Shown one piece after another: positions 32,637-42,311 of a stretch of 64,000 nucleotides of DNA. The notes below the pieces were generated by a model. The model made no database searches. It was not told the origin of the DNA and saw nothing but the letters and a program-made list of their open reading frames with translations. The position numbers were made by a program, and so were the translations under genes. The stretch's first letter is position 1; every line of letters starts with the position of its first letter. Origin of the DNA: Tribonema minus (taxonomy: Eukaryota; Sar; Xanthophyceae; Tribonematales; Tribonemataceae); NCBI GenBank assembly GCA_017506865.1, contig JAFCMP010000423.1, positions 744,001 to 808,000 on the forward strand, given 5' to 3'.

Positions 32637-35600
32637 CTAGTCTGCGCTGTGCCCTAGGAGTTTGGATACCGGCGCCGCAACACAGCCCAGCATTCGCGCT
32701 CCACGTGTGTATGCCATGACGCGCTCCGCCAACTCCCGCGCCAGCGATATGCTCAGCTCAATGTGGATCTGACGCTTAGCTAACCCGGCCTTGCGTAACA
32801 CATCTGCCTTCCCCCCCCCTGAGCACAGTGCTGAGTGCATTGCCAACTCCTTAACAAAAAGGCTTGTCTGCTTGCCCAGCCGTCCGTACGACTCCTGCAC
32901 GAATGGCACAAAAGCCCAAGATGACGTCAAGGTGCCGGTGTGGTGCTTGACCTTCGCGTCCTCCCCCACCCCAGCAGCATAGCCGTCCGTGTTCGAGGCA
33001 TTTGTTTTGCCTGTCAGGTACGAGCTCGCTGTGGGTGCGCGCACACTTGTGTCTAGCACTATTCCCTTGTTACGGTATGCACTGCTAAAGTGCAGACACC
33101 CTGGGTCAATGACTGTGTCCGCCCGATACCCCGGTACCTTGAAGACGCTAGCGTCCTCATTGCGGACAATAGAGACATGGTGCTGTCTCAAGATGCGCTG
33201 TAGGCACCGCTTTTGGGCAGTGTGTGTCGCGTTGTGCCCCCGTATGTGCTGGCTGGGGCAGCTGATCGCATGCGTGGAGGTGGGGCTCACGTCACTGCAC
33301 CGCCATGGGCACACCTCGCCCTGTATGCCCCACCCGTCTATAAAGATCGCAACCATAATCATCGTGGCTGCTGCCATACTGGACATGGGCGCCGCACCCG
33401 GGCGGTCATTGGCAGCGGGTGGCACGCTCATCCACGCCATTGCCCCGGACGCACGCTGGCTGCGCAGCTGCGCCAGGACCCGCGCGCTAGCCTGTTGGCG
33501 GCGGCGGCTGGTGTCACGCAAGTCACCAATAAGTGTAGCCTGCGTCGGCTTGCCCACGGCACCAGCCGAGGCAGCCTCTAGGTCCTCCACCAGGCAGTCC
33601 TCGTATTGACGTCGAAGAACATTTGAAAGGCCGGCTTGTAGTCCGTGCGTGAAGTGACCGCGCCGGCGGCGGGGCACTACCTTTCTGCAGATCTCGTCAG
33701 CATAGGCCTCCCAGTCGTCGTCGTCGTCCTCCTGCCCGCCGCTGCAGCTGCTTTCTTCCGCGCTAGTTTGTGTTTTAGCGGGCGTGGAAGAGGCAGCCGC
33801 GGCAGCGGCTTGAGGGCCAGGTACGGTCGCCGCCGCAGCGGCCGCCTCGGCGCCAGGCACAATGCCGTGGGTGTGTGGGGCTGGCTCAGTGGTCCCCGTC
33901 TCCGTGACGGCAGTTGCGGCGTAGATCGCTTGCACCGCAGTGGGGAGCGTCGACGCTGCGGCCGTTGTATCCGCTGCCCACCGTAGCAACGATGCTGGGA
34001 GCTGCTCGGCCACAGCTGTGCGTGATTTTTCGCCGCCATCAGCTGTCAGCGCTCGCGTAGAGCGTCGCACGGCCTCGATGATTGGCGGCAGTCCCTGGTC
34101 CTCGCGTATTGCGCATGAGTGCTGCGCGAACCAGGTGACTGCGCCGTGTTCGTCAGTGCCGAGCCTCAGGGCCCCTGCTGCCACAGTGGCATGAATTATT
34201 GCAGGCCGCAGTGTTGTGCATGCCTGGGCCGTGTATGCGGCTGGTGCCAGTAGCCCCAAAAGCGGCATGCCCAGACCGCCTCGTCGCTCCGGCAACCGTG
34301 ACGCCCGCAGTGGCACTGCGATGTCCGTGAGTTCTGGCGGGCCCAAGCGCGGCAATACCAGCACGCTGCCACTGCTGGCTACCTCATTGTCACCAGCAGT
34401 GCAGGCGGCCAGCAGGTGTGACTTCATGACTGCCGCGGTAGCGCAGCCGTGCAGGTGCAGCATGCGTTCAAGCGTCCATGCACAGAACCCGTCAAATGCG
34501 TGCAGCCATGTCTCACTCAAAGCCGTGTCAACGACCCGAGCTAAGAAGCCCATGCGCTTCGTCAGTGACCTGCGCAGAATGAACTGTGCTGCCTGTAGGT
34601 GATGCCGCGCCATCCCAGCTAGCTGCCACGACAATCGCCATGTCCCTGCGTCAACAAGATGCTTGCTCATGGCAGCATGCACATAGGCTGGGTGCCCTAC
34701 CGGTACCCCGACCGACGTAAAGCCCTGACTGGATTCTGGCATGGTGGCGTCCACAAACGGTATGTCAAGGGCGCGCAGGCGTGCTCTGGCCGCTTCATCA
34801 AACACTGTGCCGCGCATGGCAATGGCCAGCGACTTGTCTGGTCGAACGCGTAGGCCCCCTGCCGCAAGCCGACGGATCACCTCTGCCACCCCAGCGGCCG
34901 CTGCATCGTCGAAGTAGGCAGCTTGCAGCACGTTGAGGTCATCCAGGAAAGCGCAGTGCGGGGCTGGCGGTTCCGCTGTGCTGTGGCCGTAGGCCGGCAT
35001 ACTGCCGGGCGTCGCACTCACTCCATCAGGGTAGAAGAGTAGGAATGCCGCTGCCACTGCAAAGTACAGCGGCCCTAGAGGGTCCCCTTGCTGGCACCCT
35101 AGGTGGGAGCAGATAATGCGAGCTTCACCGTTCACCTCCACTCGCATCTCTGGGGCAGTGTCACCACAGTATACGGACTCAAAGTGCGGGAGCAGCTCCG
35201 GACAGAAGAGCATAAGTCCCCGCACAATGGCGGCGCGATCCACACTGTTAAATGCGTTCTCACAGTCCAGCTGGATTGTGGTGCCATACAGCTCGTGCCA
35301 CACGCGCGCGCGCGCTGCCACATGCTCGACGCCAGACCGGTATCCTACGCCAAACTGCGACATGGAGGCCAGCAGCCCCGATATTTTGCCCTTGACACCC
35401 CGTGCCGCTGTGGACCCGAGGAGTCTGCGCCAGACACTGGAGCAGGCGATCGGACGCCGCTTCTGTCCTATGCCTGAGAGGGCCGCGGCGCGGAGAAGCC
35501 GTTGCGATTGCTCCGGCAGCAGTTCGGGCTCAACAAGCAGCGTCGTGAACACCTTGGCCAGGTGATGGGCGAATGCCGGTTCCATCACATCCGATTCTGA

Positions 35601-38600
35601 ATCACCAGCTAGTCCTGGCGAGGCACTGCCCACGGGGCGGGTGGCTGCTTTCACTGGTGCACCAGGCCCAGCGGCCATCAAGAGGTGTTCATAGCGTAGG
35701 CCGTCCAGCCCTCCTGCCTTCCCCGCCCCTGCTGCGGACAAGGTCGACAGTATGTCTGTCGCCTCCACCTCGAGGCGCCGTCCGGCTGCGCTGGCAGCAT
35801 CCTCAGGCCTATCGCTGCGATCATGCGCCTGACCCGATTCGAAGACGGGACTGCCGCTGCCAGCGGGCCCGGCGGTCGTTGCCACCCCTGCGCCGTGCAA
35901 GCAGTGCCGCCGGGCGTCGCGTACCAGGCCGCGCACTTGCTCCATTGGCGTATCGACTACCCCGGGCCGGGTGCCAGTTTCAGGGTGCTTTGCTGCCAGC
36001 ACCTGTGCCGTGACCTCGTCTGCTGGGGCGCATGCTTCACGCGCCTCTAGTCGTGCGGCAGCCAGGCCTACCCCCCGTCGCTTGCCTGAGAGGGCAGCGC
36101 ATGCTGTTTGCTGCCTGGAGTCAGCCTCCGTCCAGTCGGCATCGAAGTTCGTTTGTGCCGACGCCGTAGCTGCGTTGTTTGGTTTGGGGGCCCGCAGCGC
36201 CGCTGCTGCTGACAGCGTCTTTCTCAGTAGCTCCGCAAAGTCGCCAGACAGCAACGCTGCCAGCCGGGCCGCAGGCGGCATACCGGTTCCCTCCGGTTGC
36301 CTACCAAAGGCCATTGCTGCTAGCAGGTGCAGCAGCCTGTAGCCGCGCTGCACTAGAGTCTGAGAAACCTGATGAGCAAACGCCCCGGCACCATGGTGGA
36401 GGCGCACCCGTGCCGCCTCACGTGCACTGTCTGTGGCGTCCGCCAGTAGTCGTGTGGCGTGCTCCACTAGCCGTGCCCACTGGGTGCACTGCAGCTGAGT
36501 GCGGAAGGGGTTGGCAGTCGTGGTGAACCGTAGCAGCAGTAGATCCGCCTCATTGGTCTGGTCAAGTGCGTGGACGACCGAGGGCGTCGAGAGGTCCCAA
36601 GCCAGGGATGCTCGTGACTGGGGCTTTGAGGGCCTGCCACTGGTGGTGGTGGTCGGGGGGGGCGGTGACGCGGCATCGTCCGGCGGGTCCAAGTCCATGT
36701 CCGCCCATCCCACGGCCGTCCCGTGGGGGGGGCTGCTGTCCTGCAGCCTTAGGCTGTTAGACTGAGTGCGGCTGCCGGCGCTGCCAGGCGGTGCCGCAGC
36801 AGCTGCCGTTCGGCGCCGGCGTTGCGCGCCGGTTGCCGTGGCCGCCGGGCGTTTCTTGCTGGACTTTGAGTTGGCAGCGCCACTAGCCGGCGCCGCCGGT
36901 GGCTTTGGAGGTGTCGCTGCGGCAGCCCCCGCCGCCGCGGCCGCGCCGTCGCTACCCGCACCCCCGCCCTCGGACTGGCCCGGGGGTACTGCCGGGCGTG
37001 CGCGCGTGGGGGCGCTTCCATTCCGTCGACACGTGTGGCATGGCGAGGTCAGCGCGCATTGCCTCTGCCCCGCGCTGGCTGACATATGGACCAGACCGCA
37101 GGCACCTGTGCATGCACTCAGCTTCCTTACCGCCCGTAGGAAGTCTTCTGCCGTGCAACCATACATGGTGCTCATCTCCTGCACACGCTTGGCATGGTGT
37201 GCCCCAGTGTTGCAGGTACTGCTGCCTGAAGGGGCACGGTCACCGGATGGGTCGTGATCAACCTGCTGCCGGATGCCCTTGGCGTATGCTGCCGCCAGAT
37301 TTTGCTGACAGTGTGATGTGCTCGCCTCAGGGTTCAGCATCGACCTCGTGCAGCTACCACCGTTGAAGTGGGCCACTACCGGTGCCATGCGGCTCGCAGC
37401 TGACAGTTTGCCTCGCTGTTTGCTGTCCTCTTTCTGACCAAGCTGCCAAAATGCCAGTGTGCATAAAGGACACCTCAGTGGCTCAGGCTGCTGTGGCAAC
37501 TGCAGCGCAGTACGGGGCTGTGTCCGACTCGGAGCCGTGATGTGGGTGCTGTTAGCTTGAGTGGTCGCCGACGCTGTCATAGTGGTTGGCAAGGGCGGAG
37601 CTGCCGCAGGGGCGACAAGCAGTTCAAAGTGTCCCACATTTGTATATAGCCCAGGCGGCGTCCACAGCACATCCAGATGGCAGTCAGGCTGAGCTGGAGT
37701 TGCCGGTGCGAATACCGCTGGCAGCCCCATCAGTTGTGCCAGCACCAGCCCTGTTGATTTTTGCGTGCTGCCAGTGGCCTGAGGCTCGGCCTGCCACACC
37801 GTCACCGAGACCGCGTAGACCGCTGCAACAATGGCCCACACAGACAAACCGAGGGGCCGTCCCCACACGCCCTCTTCCTGTAGGCGTTGCAGCAGGAGCG
37901 TGTGCCCGCTGTCCGCGCTGTCCGTTTCATTTGTGCCGTACTCGATTGCGAGGCAGCGAGCGCGTGTCCCGTACGTGTCGAATTGTTCACGTGTACACGC
38001 AGGTTGGGCTGCTGCATGCGCGGTCAGTTGACGCATCGATGACATGCTGGCCCCTTGTTTGCCCGCCCCCTGCGTGACGTATGCCACCATCCCGTCCAGC
38101 AGTGCCTCTCGCATGGCAATCACCAGTGCTGGGGCCGGCAGTCCGTGCTCAACTGCGACGCTGCCTATGCCGTGTAGAGCTGTATGAATCAGGCAGTTGC
38201 CGTTGCCCACGTTGCTCACGGGGCGAAGCTCCCCACCACGTGCTAGCGTCGCTGTGTTTTCCCCAAGCGCCTGTTTGTGGAGTGCCTGCAGGCCCGTGTG
38301 CCAAGTGGAAAAACCATAGTTGGTGGCTTTTGCCAGCGCGTCTTGCTGCTCCTCCACGGTGACTGTATGGCACACGGTTGAGGGTATCCGGGTCGCCACC
38401 GTCACGGTGGTGACCTTCGCCGGCCCGGATATTGGTGCTGAGGGGGCAGAGGCACCGCCCCTCGGCGGTGTGGTGGCTGGTGCCAGGGGTGCACGAGAAT
38501 TGTCGCACTGGGCCTGTCGCTCCTGCGTCCGCCGTCTGTGTTTACCTCTGCGTCGACTGCGCTTTCCACTGGCAACCATAGCCGTGACAGGTGCTGTCTC

Positions 38601-41489
38601 GGTCATTGTTGCGTGGGTGCTGTTATCACCAGCCTGCGTTACGTCTGACTCACCACGTTTCCCGGCTGGCTGGCGAGGCGACCTGGCAACGACCGGTTCC
38701 CTAAGGGAGAGTTGGTCAAACACCGTTGCCAGGTCATTACCTTCTTCTCGGAGGGAGAGCAAGCTGAACGTGACCGTCAGGTCATGCATCTGACTCACCA
38801 GCGGTGCGCAGGAAGTCCGGCCCAGCAGGGTCTGTGTTGCTGGCGCGTCGCTGGGCGCCGGCCGCATATGCAGTCGGCGTGACGTGCGGCAGGGTCCAAG
38901 CTTGGTACCCGTCGGCCAAGCGCAAAGCACCGTGACGCGTGCCCGATTGGGGGCAAGGGCCAGTGCACGTACCCTGCGCGCGAGTGCGCCAGCCGCCCCC
39001 AGCAGGCCTTGCCAGTGTGATCCCGTCGGGTCCCTGGGGCATTCGCTAGACTGAGCGCCCGCTGCGACAGCAGCTGCGGCACTGCCAGGTGTGCTGGGCA
39101 CACGATCGTTGCTTGACATCGTTGCGCCGCTATCGCTAGCACGACTTTCGCCAGGCAGCACACCCATTGTGCTGCTCCGGGTCAGTCTCGGCAGCGGCGC
39201 ATCTGCCACACCGTCCAACGTAGATGCATGGGCTTGCCTGGGGTCTACCCCCAGGTGCTCGCATCCGAGGATTTTGCGTATGGGACCACATTTGCTAGCG
39301 GCGGCGAGCAGCGCGGCTGTTGGCTTCAGGCTATTCCCCCCACCGACAGCTGCACCACCCGCTGCCGCCGCGCATGTCGTTGGTCGGGTGTGTATGTCAG
39401 CAATGTGATCATGGCCTGATGCACGGTCACAGCCTGACAGTGTGCATGCTGTCGCGGCGACCGGGCCTGCGAGGCAGTCGGCGCAGCGCCACACGTCGCA
39501 CTGGTCCAGGGCCCCTAGATCACCAGATGGTGTCGTGGCGCTTGCTGCTGTGCGTCTGATGAAGAGGTTGCCGCACCCGTCGCAGACCTGCTCCAGGCCG
39601 CCGTATACTGGTCGGTGGTCTAGGAAAAGCTGAACATGCAGTTCTGCAAATTGCTTCCCTTTCCCTGTGTGGCGCGTGCGCTGGTGTGCACATGCGTGTG
39701 CCGCTGGGCAATTCTTTCCCGGGGCCCGAGGATTTGCTCGCACTATGAACTTGTCGCACATGCGGCAGTCCAGCCCCGGGATATTGACCTTCCGGTTGGC
39801 AGCGGGTGTCTTGGCGGGCGCCAAAACTGTCATAGCGGTGTTGCCGGATATTGGGTGCCCGTTGCGACTGTTACCGTCAGAGGTGACGCTGCCGCCTGAC
39901 AGAGAGGCGCCGCTGCCAGCTGGCTGCAAAGACCGGGACGTGATTCGTCTCTGGTGACCCGCCGGCCCAGGTTCGCCAACTTCCATCGGTACAGGCATGG
40001 TCACGGTGACCGGCTTTGCCAGCGCACCGCCAGACTGTGGCTCTGGACGGGTGACGCTGCCAGTGCTTTGGGCGCTGGCGCGGCGCCGACCCCGCCGGGG
40101 TGCAGCCGCCCCACGTTCGCCGCCCGGTGCAGCAGCCGCTGCGGCCGCTGGTGCTGTTGTCACCATGTCTGCAGTACATGGGGTTTCCGCTGCGGTGACC
40201 TCCATCGGCTGAGGACCGGGATGCCACTGGGGAGAGGCGCCGCTGCTAGCTGGCTGCGAAGGCCGCGACGTGATCCGTCTCTGGTGACCCGCTGGCCCAC
40301 TGGTAGGTTCGCCAACTTCCATCGGTACGGGCACGGTCGTGGTGACCGCCTTTGCCAGCGCACTCAGTTTGCCAGACGGCGACTCTGGGCGGTTGATGCT
40401 GCCAATGCTTCCGAGGCGTCCCAGGGGCGGCCCGGCGCTGGCGCCGCGACGCCGACCCCGCCGGGATGCAGCTGCCCCGCGTTGGCCATCTGATGCGGCA
40501 GCGCCTGCCGGCGGTTTTGGCACCATGTCTGCCGCACGTGGCGTTGCCGCCGCCGTTAAGTCGGAGGTAACCTTGCGACCGCATGCAGCGGCGGCTGTGA
40601 CAGTCGTCCGTGGCTGTGCAACCACCGGGTTGGCCGGTGCGGGCCCCGCCGCTGGTGCGGCAGTGGCAGCCGTCACTAAAGGCGTTTTCCGCCGCGAACG
40701 TCGTTTTGGCATTGGCGTTGTCGCTACTGGTGAATCCGGCGGCAGTGTCGCCCGACGGCGTTTATTTGCCGCTGGTGGCGGTAGTACCACCAAGCTCAGT
40801 ACAATCATCGCTGCTGGCGGCAGTGCCTCCCGTAAACTCGCCGCTTGAGACTCCGAGTCACTGGCAGGCTGATGCCGCGGGCGCTTCGTCTGTGAGCATC
40901 CCCTGTCACAGTGATTAGCGGCACCTGGGCTAGACAGATGGCGGCGGCGCTTCTTGACGTGCGCGTGGCTGCCACTGCCCTGAGGCTCGTCCGAGTCGGC
41001 TGACGACAAGTGTAGTCTGCGCATGCTTCTGCACAGCTCTGCAACCTGACTGCACACTGGCACCTCTGGCATCGGCCGCGGTCTAGAGCTCTGGGCCATC
41101 AGCTGAGGTGGTGGCGGGCCGGGTATCGGTGGCGGGTCCGGTATCGGCGGCGGGCCCGGTATCGGCGGTGGGCCCGGTATCGGCGGCGGGCCCGGTATCG
41201 GCGGGGGGCCCGGTATCGGCGGCGGGCCCGGGATCGGCGGCGGGCCCGGGATCGGCGGCGGGCCCGGGATTGGCGGCGGGGCCGGGATCGGTGGCGGCGG
41301 CGGTATCACTAGGCGTACCCAACGGCCAACACCATGGCGGCGTCTGCGGCGTGTGTCAGATTGGCGTGCAGCTTTGACCTGCCACCACCACAAGCCAGTA
41401 TTCAGCCCGTGGTTGCGCTGTTCCCGTTTGCGTTTCAGAGGTGACCCCTCCCCACGTGAGGCAGGGCTGGTAAGCCAGTGGAGAGCCAT
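32637..41489 (-). CDS. LINE polyprotein: zinc fingers, OTU protease, reverse transcriptase, RLE-like endonuclease
   Basis: I start at the first in-frame ATG (41489). The frame is open further 5' through a poly(T) run, but only with non-ATG codons. Residues 64-125 hold about ten IPGPPP repeats. About 320-530 is basic and Ala-rich with a ~100-residue internal duplication (PMEVGEP..., GHQRRITSR). Cys/His clusters lie near 570-607 (CRMC...H.C.H), 634-674 (CDGC, CADC) and further on (CPLC...H...C). The OTU-type protease has GNGNC with Cys1099 and VGHFELL with His1287. The reverse transcriptase runs from about 1919, with Asp2075 in LDCENAFN and FLDD at 2183-2184. The C-terminus has a knuckle (Cys2727, Cys2731, then H..C) and Asp2791...Asp2813...K, like a PD-(D/E)xK nuclease but with wider spacing than usual. 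No apurinic-type endonuclease was seen. It would mediate target-primed reverse transcription in the nucleus; the OTU part may deubiquitinate a host protein (inference). Confidence 0.92.
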   Translation of the reverse strand: MALHWLTSPASRGEGSPLKRKREQRNHGLNTGLWWWQVKAARQSDTRRRRRHGVGRWVRLVIPPPPPIPAPPPIPGPPPIPGPPPIPGPPPIPGPPPIPGPPPIPGPPPIPGPPPIPDPPPIPGPPPPQLMAQSSRPRPMPEVPVCSQVAELCRSMRRLHLSSADSDEPQGSGSHAHVKKRRRHLSSPGAANHCDRGCSQTKRPRHQPASDSESQAASLREALPPAAMIVLSLVVLPPPAANKRRRATLPPDSPVATTPMPKRRSRRKTPLVTAATAAPAAGPAPANPVVAQPRTTVTAAAACGRKVTSDLTAAATPRAADMVPKPPAGAAASDGQRGAAASRRGRRRGASAGPPLGRLGSIGSINRPESPSGKLSALAKAVTTTVPVPMEVGEPTSGPAGHQRRITSRPSQPASSGASPQWHPGPQPMEVTAAETPCTADMVTTAPAAAAAAAPGGERGAAAPRRGRRRASAQSTGSVTRPEPQSGGALAKPVTVTMPVPMEVGEPGPAGHQRRITSRSLQPAGSGASLSGGSVTSDGNSRNGHPISGNTAMTVLAPAKTPAANRKVNIPGLDCRMCDKFIVRANPRAPGKNCPAAHACAHQRTRHTGKGKQFAELHVQLFLDHRPVYGGLEQVCDGCGNLFIRRTAASATTPSGDLGALDQCDVWRCADCLAGPVAATACTLSGCDRASGHDHIADIHTRPTTCAAAAGGAAVGGGNSLKPTAALLAAASKCGPIRKILGCEHLGVDPRQAHASTLDGVADAPLPRLTRSSTMGVLPGESRASDSGATMSSNDRVPSTPGSAAAAVAAGAQSSECPRDPTGSHWQGLLGAAGALARRVRALALAPNRARVTVLCAWPTGTKLGPCRTSRRLHMRPAPSDAPATQTLLGRTSCAPLVSQMHDLTVTFSLLSLREEGNDLATVFDQLSLREPVVARSPRQPAGKRGESDVTQAGDNSTHATMTETAPVTAMVASGKRSRRRGKHRRRTQERQAQCDNSRAPLAPATTPPRGGASAPSAPISGPAKVTTVTVATRIPSTVCHTVTVEEQQDALAKATNYGFSTWHTGLQALHKQALGENTATLARGGELRPVSNVGNGNCLIHTALHGIGSVAVEHGLPAPALVIAMREALLDGMVAYVTQGAGKQGASMSSMRQLTAHAAAQPACTREQFDTYGTRARCLAIEYGTNETDSADSGHTLLLQRLQEEGVWGRPLGLSVWAIVAAVYAVSVTVWQAEPQATGSTQKSTGLVLAQLMGLPAVFAPATPAQPDCHLDVLWTPPGLYTNVGHFELLVAPAAAPPLPTTMTASATTQANSTHITAPSRTQPRTALQLPQQPEPLRCPLCTLAFWQLGQKEDSKQRGKLSAASRMAPVVAHFNGGSCTRSMLNPEASTSHCQQNLAAAYAKGIRQQVDHDPSGDRAPSGSSTCNTGAHHAKRVQEMSTMYGCTAEDFLRAVRKLSACTGACGLVHMSASAGQRQCALTSPCHTCRRNGSAPTRARPAVPPGQSEGGGAGSDGAAAAAGAAAATPPKPPAAPASGAANSKSSKKRPAATATGAQRRRRTAAAAAPPGSAGSRTQSNSLRLQDSSPPHGTAVGWADMDLDPPDDAASPPPPTTTTSGRPSKPQSRASLAWDLSTPSVVHALDQTNEADLLLLRFTTTANPFRTQLQCTQWARLVEHATRLLADATDSAREAARVRLHHGAGAFAHQVSQTLVQRGYRLLHLLAAMAFGRQPEGTGMPPAARLAALLSGDFAELLRKTLSAAAALRAPKPNNAATASAQTNFDADWTEADSRQQTACAALSGKRRGVGLAAARLEAREACAPADEVTAQVLAAKHPETGTRPGVVDTPMEQVRGLVRDARRHCLHGAGVATTAGPAGSGSPVFESGQAHDRSDRPEDAASAAGRRLEVEATDILSTLSAAGAGKAGGLDGLRYEHLLMAAGPGAPVKAATRPVGSASPGLAGDSESDVMEPAFAHHLAKVFTTLLVEPELLPEQSQRLLRAAALSGIGQKRRPIACSSVWRRLLGSTAARGVKGKISGLLASMSQFGVGYRSGVEHVAARARVWHELYGTTIQLDCENAFNSVDRAAIVRGLMLFCPELLPHFESVYCGDTAPEMRVEVNGEARIICSHLGCQQGDPLGPLYFAVAAAFLLFYPDGVSATPGSMPAYGHSTAEPPAPHCAFLDDLNVLQAAYFDDAAAAGVAEVIRRLAAGGLRVRPDKSLAIAMRGTVFDEAARARLRALDIPFVDATMPESSQGFTSVGVPVGHPAYVHAAMSKHLVDAGTWRLSWQLAGMARHHLQAAQFILRRSLTKRMGFLARVVDTALSETWLHAFDGFCAWTLERMLHLHGCATAAVMKSHLLAACTAGDNEVASSGSVLVLPRLGPPELTDIAVPLRASRLPERRGGLGMPLLGLLAPAAYTAQACTTLRPAIIHATVAAGALRLGTDEHGAVTWFAQHSCAIREDQGLPPIIEAVRRSTRALTADGGEKSRTAVAEQLPASLLRWAADTTAAASTLPTAVQAIYAATAVTETGTTEPAPHTHGIVPGAEAAAAAATVPGPQAAAAAASSTPAKTQTSAEESSCSGGQEDDDDDWEAYADEICRKVVPRRRRGHFTHGLQAGLSNVLRRQYEDCLVEDLEAASAGAVGKPTQATLIGDLRDTSRRRQQASARVLAQLRSQRASGAMAWMSVPPAANDRPGAAPMSSMAAATMIMVAIFIDGWGIQGEVCPWRCSDVSPTSTHAISCPSQHIRGHNATHTAQKRCLQRILRQHHVSIVRNEDASVFKVPGYRADTVIDPGCLHFSSAYRNKGIVLDTSVRAPTASSYLTGKTNASNTDGYAAGVGEDAKVKHHTGTLTSSWAFVPFVQESYGRLGKQTSLFVKELAMHSALCSGGGKADVLRKAGLAKRQIHIELSISLARELAERVMAYTRGARMLGCVAAPVSKLLGHSAD
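39905..40530 (-). repeat. Internal duplication in the LINE ORF
   Basis: Two in-frame units of roughly 300 bp encode the same order of motifs: ADMV, GAAA.RRGRRR, VPMEVGEP and GHQRRITSR. Both are in the low-complexity N-terminal region and keep the frame. Confidence 0.8.
41112..41300 (-). repeat. IPGPPP-coding minisatellite
   Basis: About ten 18-bp units (consensus ggtatcggcggcgggccc on the plus strand) encode consecutive Ile-Pro-Gly-Pro-Pro-Pro. The number of units is probably variable between copies. Confidence 0.9.
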
Positions 41490-42297
41490 AGCTTTGAAAG
41501 GCGACTTTGAGGCGCGAGAAAAAAAAAAAAAAAAAAAAAGCCCAGGCTCGGTCTCGAATGCGCGGCTGCCTACCGCGAACACTCCCCTGCACAACTATAC
41601 CACTTTCAGTTCAAGATCCCGCCCTGCTCTGGTGTACCTGTTGAGGTGCTTCTCCCGCCGTCGTGAAACGAGCGGTGGTGGAACGAGTCGGTGTGCTCAA
41701 GCTCTCTGCCTCTGACCAACACAAGGCAGCTGGGCTGAATGCAATGCTGTGCAATTCGTGTCCTTGCCGCTGCAGTGTCGTGGTCCTGTCGTGTCTGTGC
41801 GTGTGCTGAATGCAGTCAGTCTCTGCCAGGCGAGGTCCCTTGTGCGGCTGCAAGTCAAGCTGGTCAGCAAGCGTTCAAACCTTAATCTGGTGAACTGCTA
41901 TCTACTGCCCTGCGATCCAGTGTGCCCTAGGTTCCCCCTTCCCGATCCGTCGACGGCGATATCGTCTGATGTTTTTTTTGTTTTTTTTTTTTTAGTTTGC
42001 CCTTCTTGTGCTTCGGCCGATGTCGCTGTGTGCGTAGGTAGCTTTAGCAATATCAATGCGAGGCTTACTTGCTTACACCGGCGACCCACGCTGCGTGTCT
42101 GGCCTTGTTCGCCTCAGGCCCGCGGTGGAGCGAAAATCCGCTCTCTAGTCCTCGGCTGTAGCCAGGCCGACAGGTTGAGCGTGCGGTGCTGCTGTGCCCT
42201 CAGTGTCCCCTGTGCATCCTCGCCTTCCGCGCCGCCGCTCCGCCAGCGGCTCCTCCTTCGCTGCCTCCTTCAAATTGCACGTCTGACTGTACTACTA
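41490..42297 (-). promoter_or_regulatory. LINE 5' UTR
   Basis: About 808 bp between the TSD and the first ATG. On the minus strand it begins tagtagtacagtcagacgtg. It includes two T/A homopolymer runs (plus 41520-41540 and 41970-41995) and a tRNA-like segment near 41541-41620. As in other LINEs an internal promoter would be expected here, but no element is proven. Confidence 0.6.
41541..41612 (-). promoter_or_regulatory. tRNA-like segment followed by T20 (possible Pol III signals)
   Basis: The minus strand reads a box A-like 'tggtatagttg', then a hairpin with a 5-bp stem and 7-base loop (cgcgg taggcag ccgcg) at anticodon-arm position, then a box B-like 'attcgagacc', and then a run of about 20 T. 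The acceptor and T stems do not pair properly and position 33 of the loop is not T, so this is not a functional tRNA. It could be a tRNA-derived remnant or a coincidence. Confidence 0.35.
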
Positions 42298-42311
42298 GAT
42301 TACTTGTGTAC
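42298..42311 (+). repeat. Target-site duplication, right copy (full-length LINE)
   Basis: GATTACTTGTGTAC is identical to 32545-32558. Confidence 0.9.

Larger units (their letters stand above)
32559..42297 (-). mobile_element. Full-length LINE (OTU/RT/RLE type), 9739 bp
   Basis: The element is delimited by 14-bp TSDs. Reading on the minus strand it has a 5' UTR of about 808 bp, one ORF of about 2950 codons and a 78-bp 3' tail with no poly(A). The single ORF with zinc fingers, an OTU-type cysteine protease, a reverse transcriptase and a C-terminal restriction-like endonuclease-like domain points to an RLE-bearing non-LTR retrotransposon. OTU-type proteases are known from some algal LINE lineages; assignment to a named clade would need a tree. 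Since the TSD and ORF are intact, it may be an active master copy. Confidence 0.93.

Noticed and set aside
32989-36526. Long open frames on the plus strand opposite the LINE ORF (e.g. 32989-33609, 35116-35565, 36179-36526)
   Set aside because: They are antisense shadows of the GC-rich LINE coding sequence. The same frames recur opposite LINE copy 1, and none shows a domain.
41490-41594. A LINE protein start upstream of the first ATG
   Set aside because: The frame is open but begins with TTG and runs through about 20 T (poly-Phe). The ATG at 41489 is the first credible start.
41541-41612. A functional tRNA gene
   Set aside because: Acceptor and T stems do not pair and the anticodon loop lacks U33; kept only as a tRNA-like segment.
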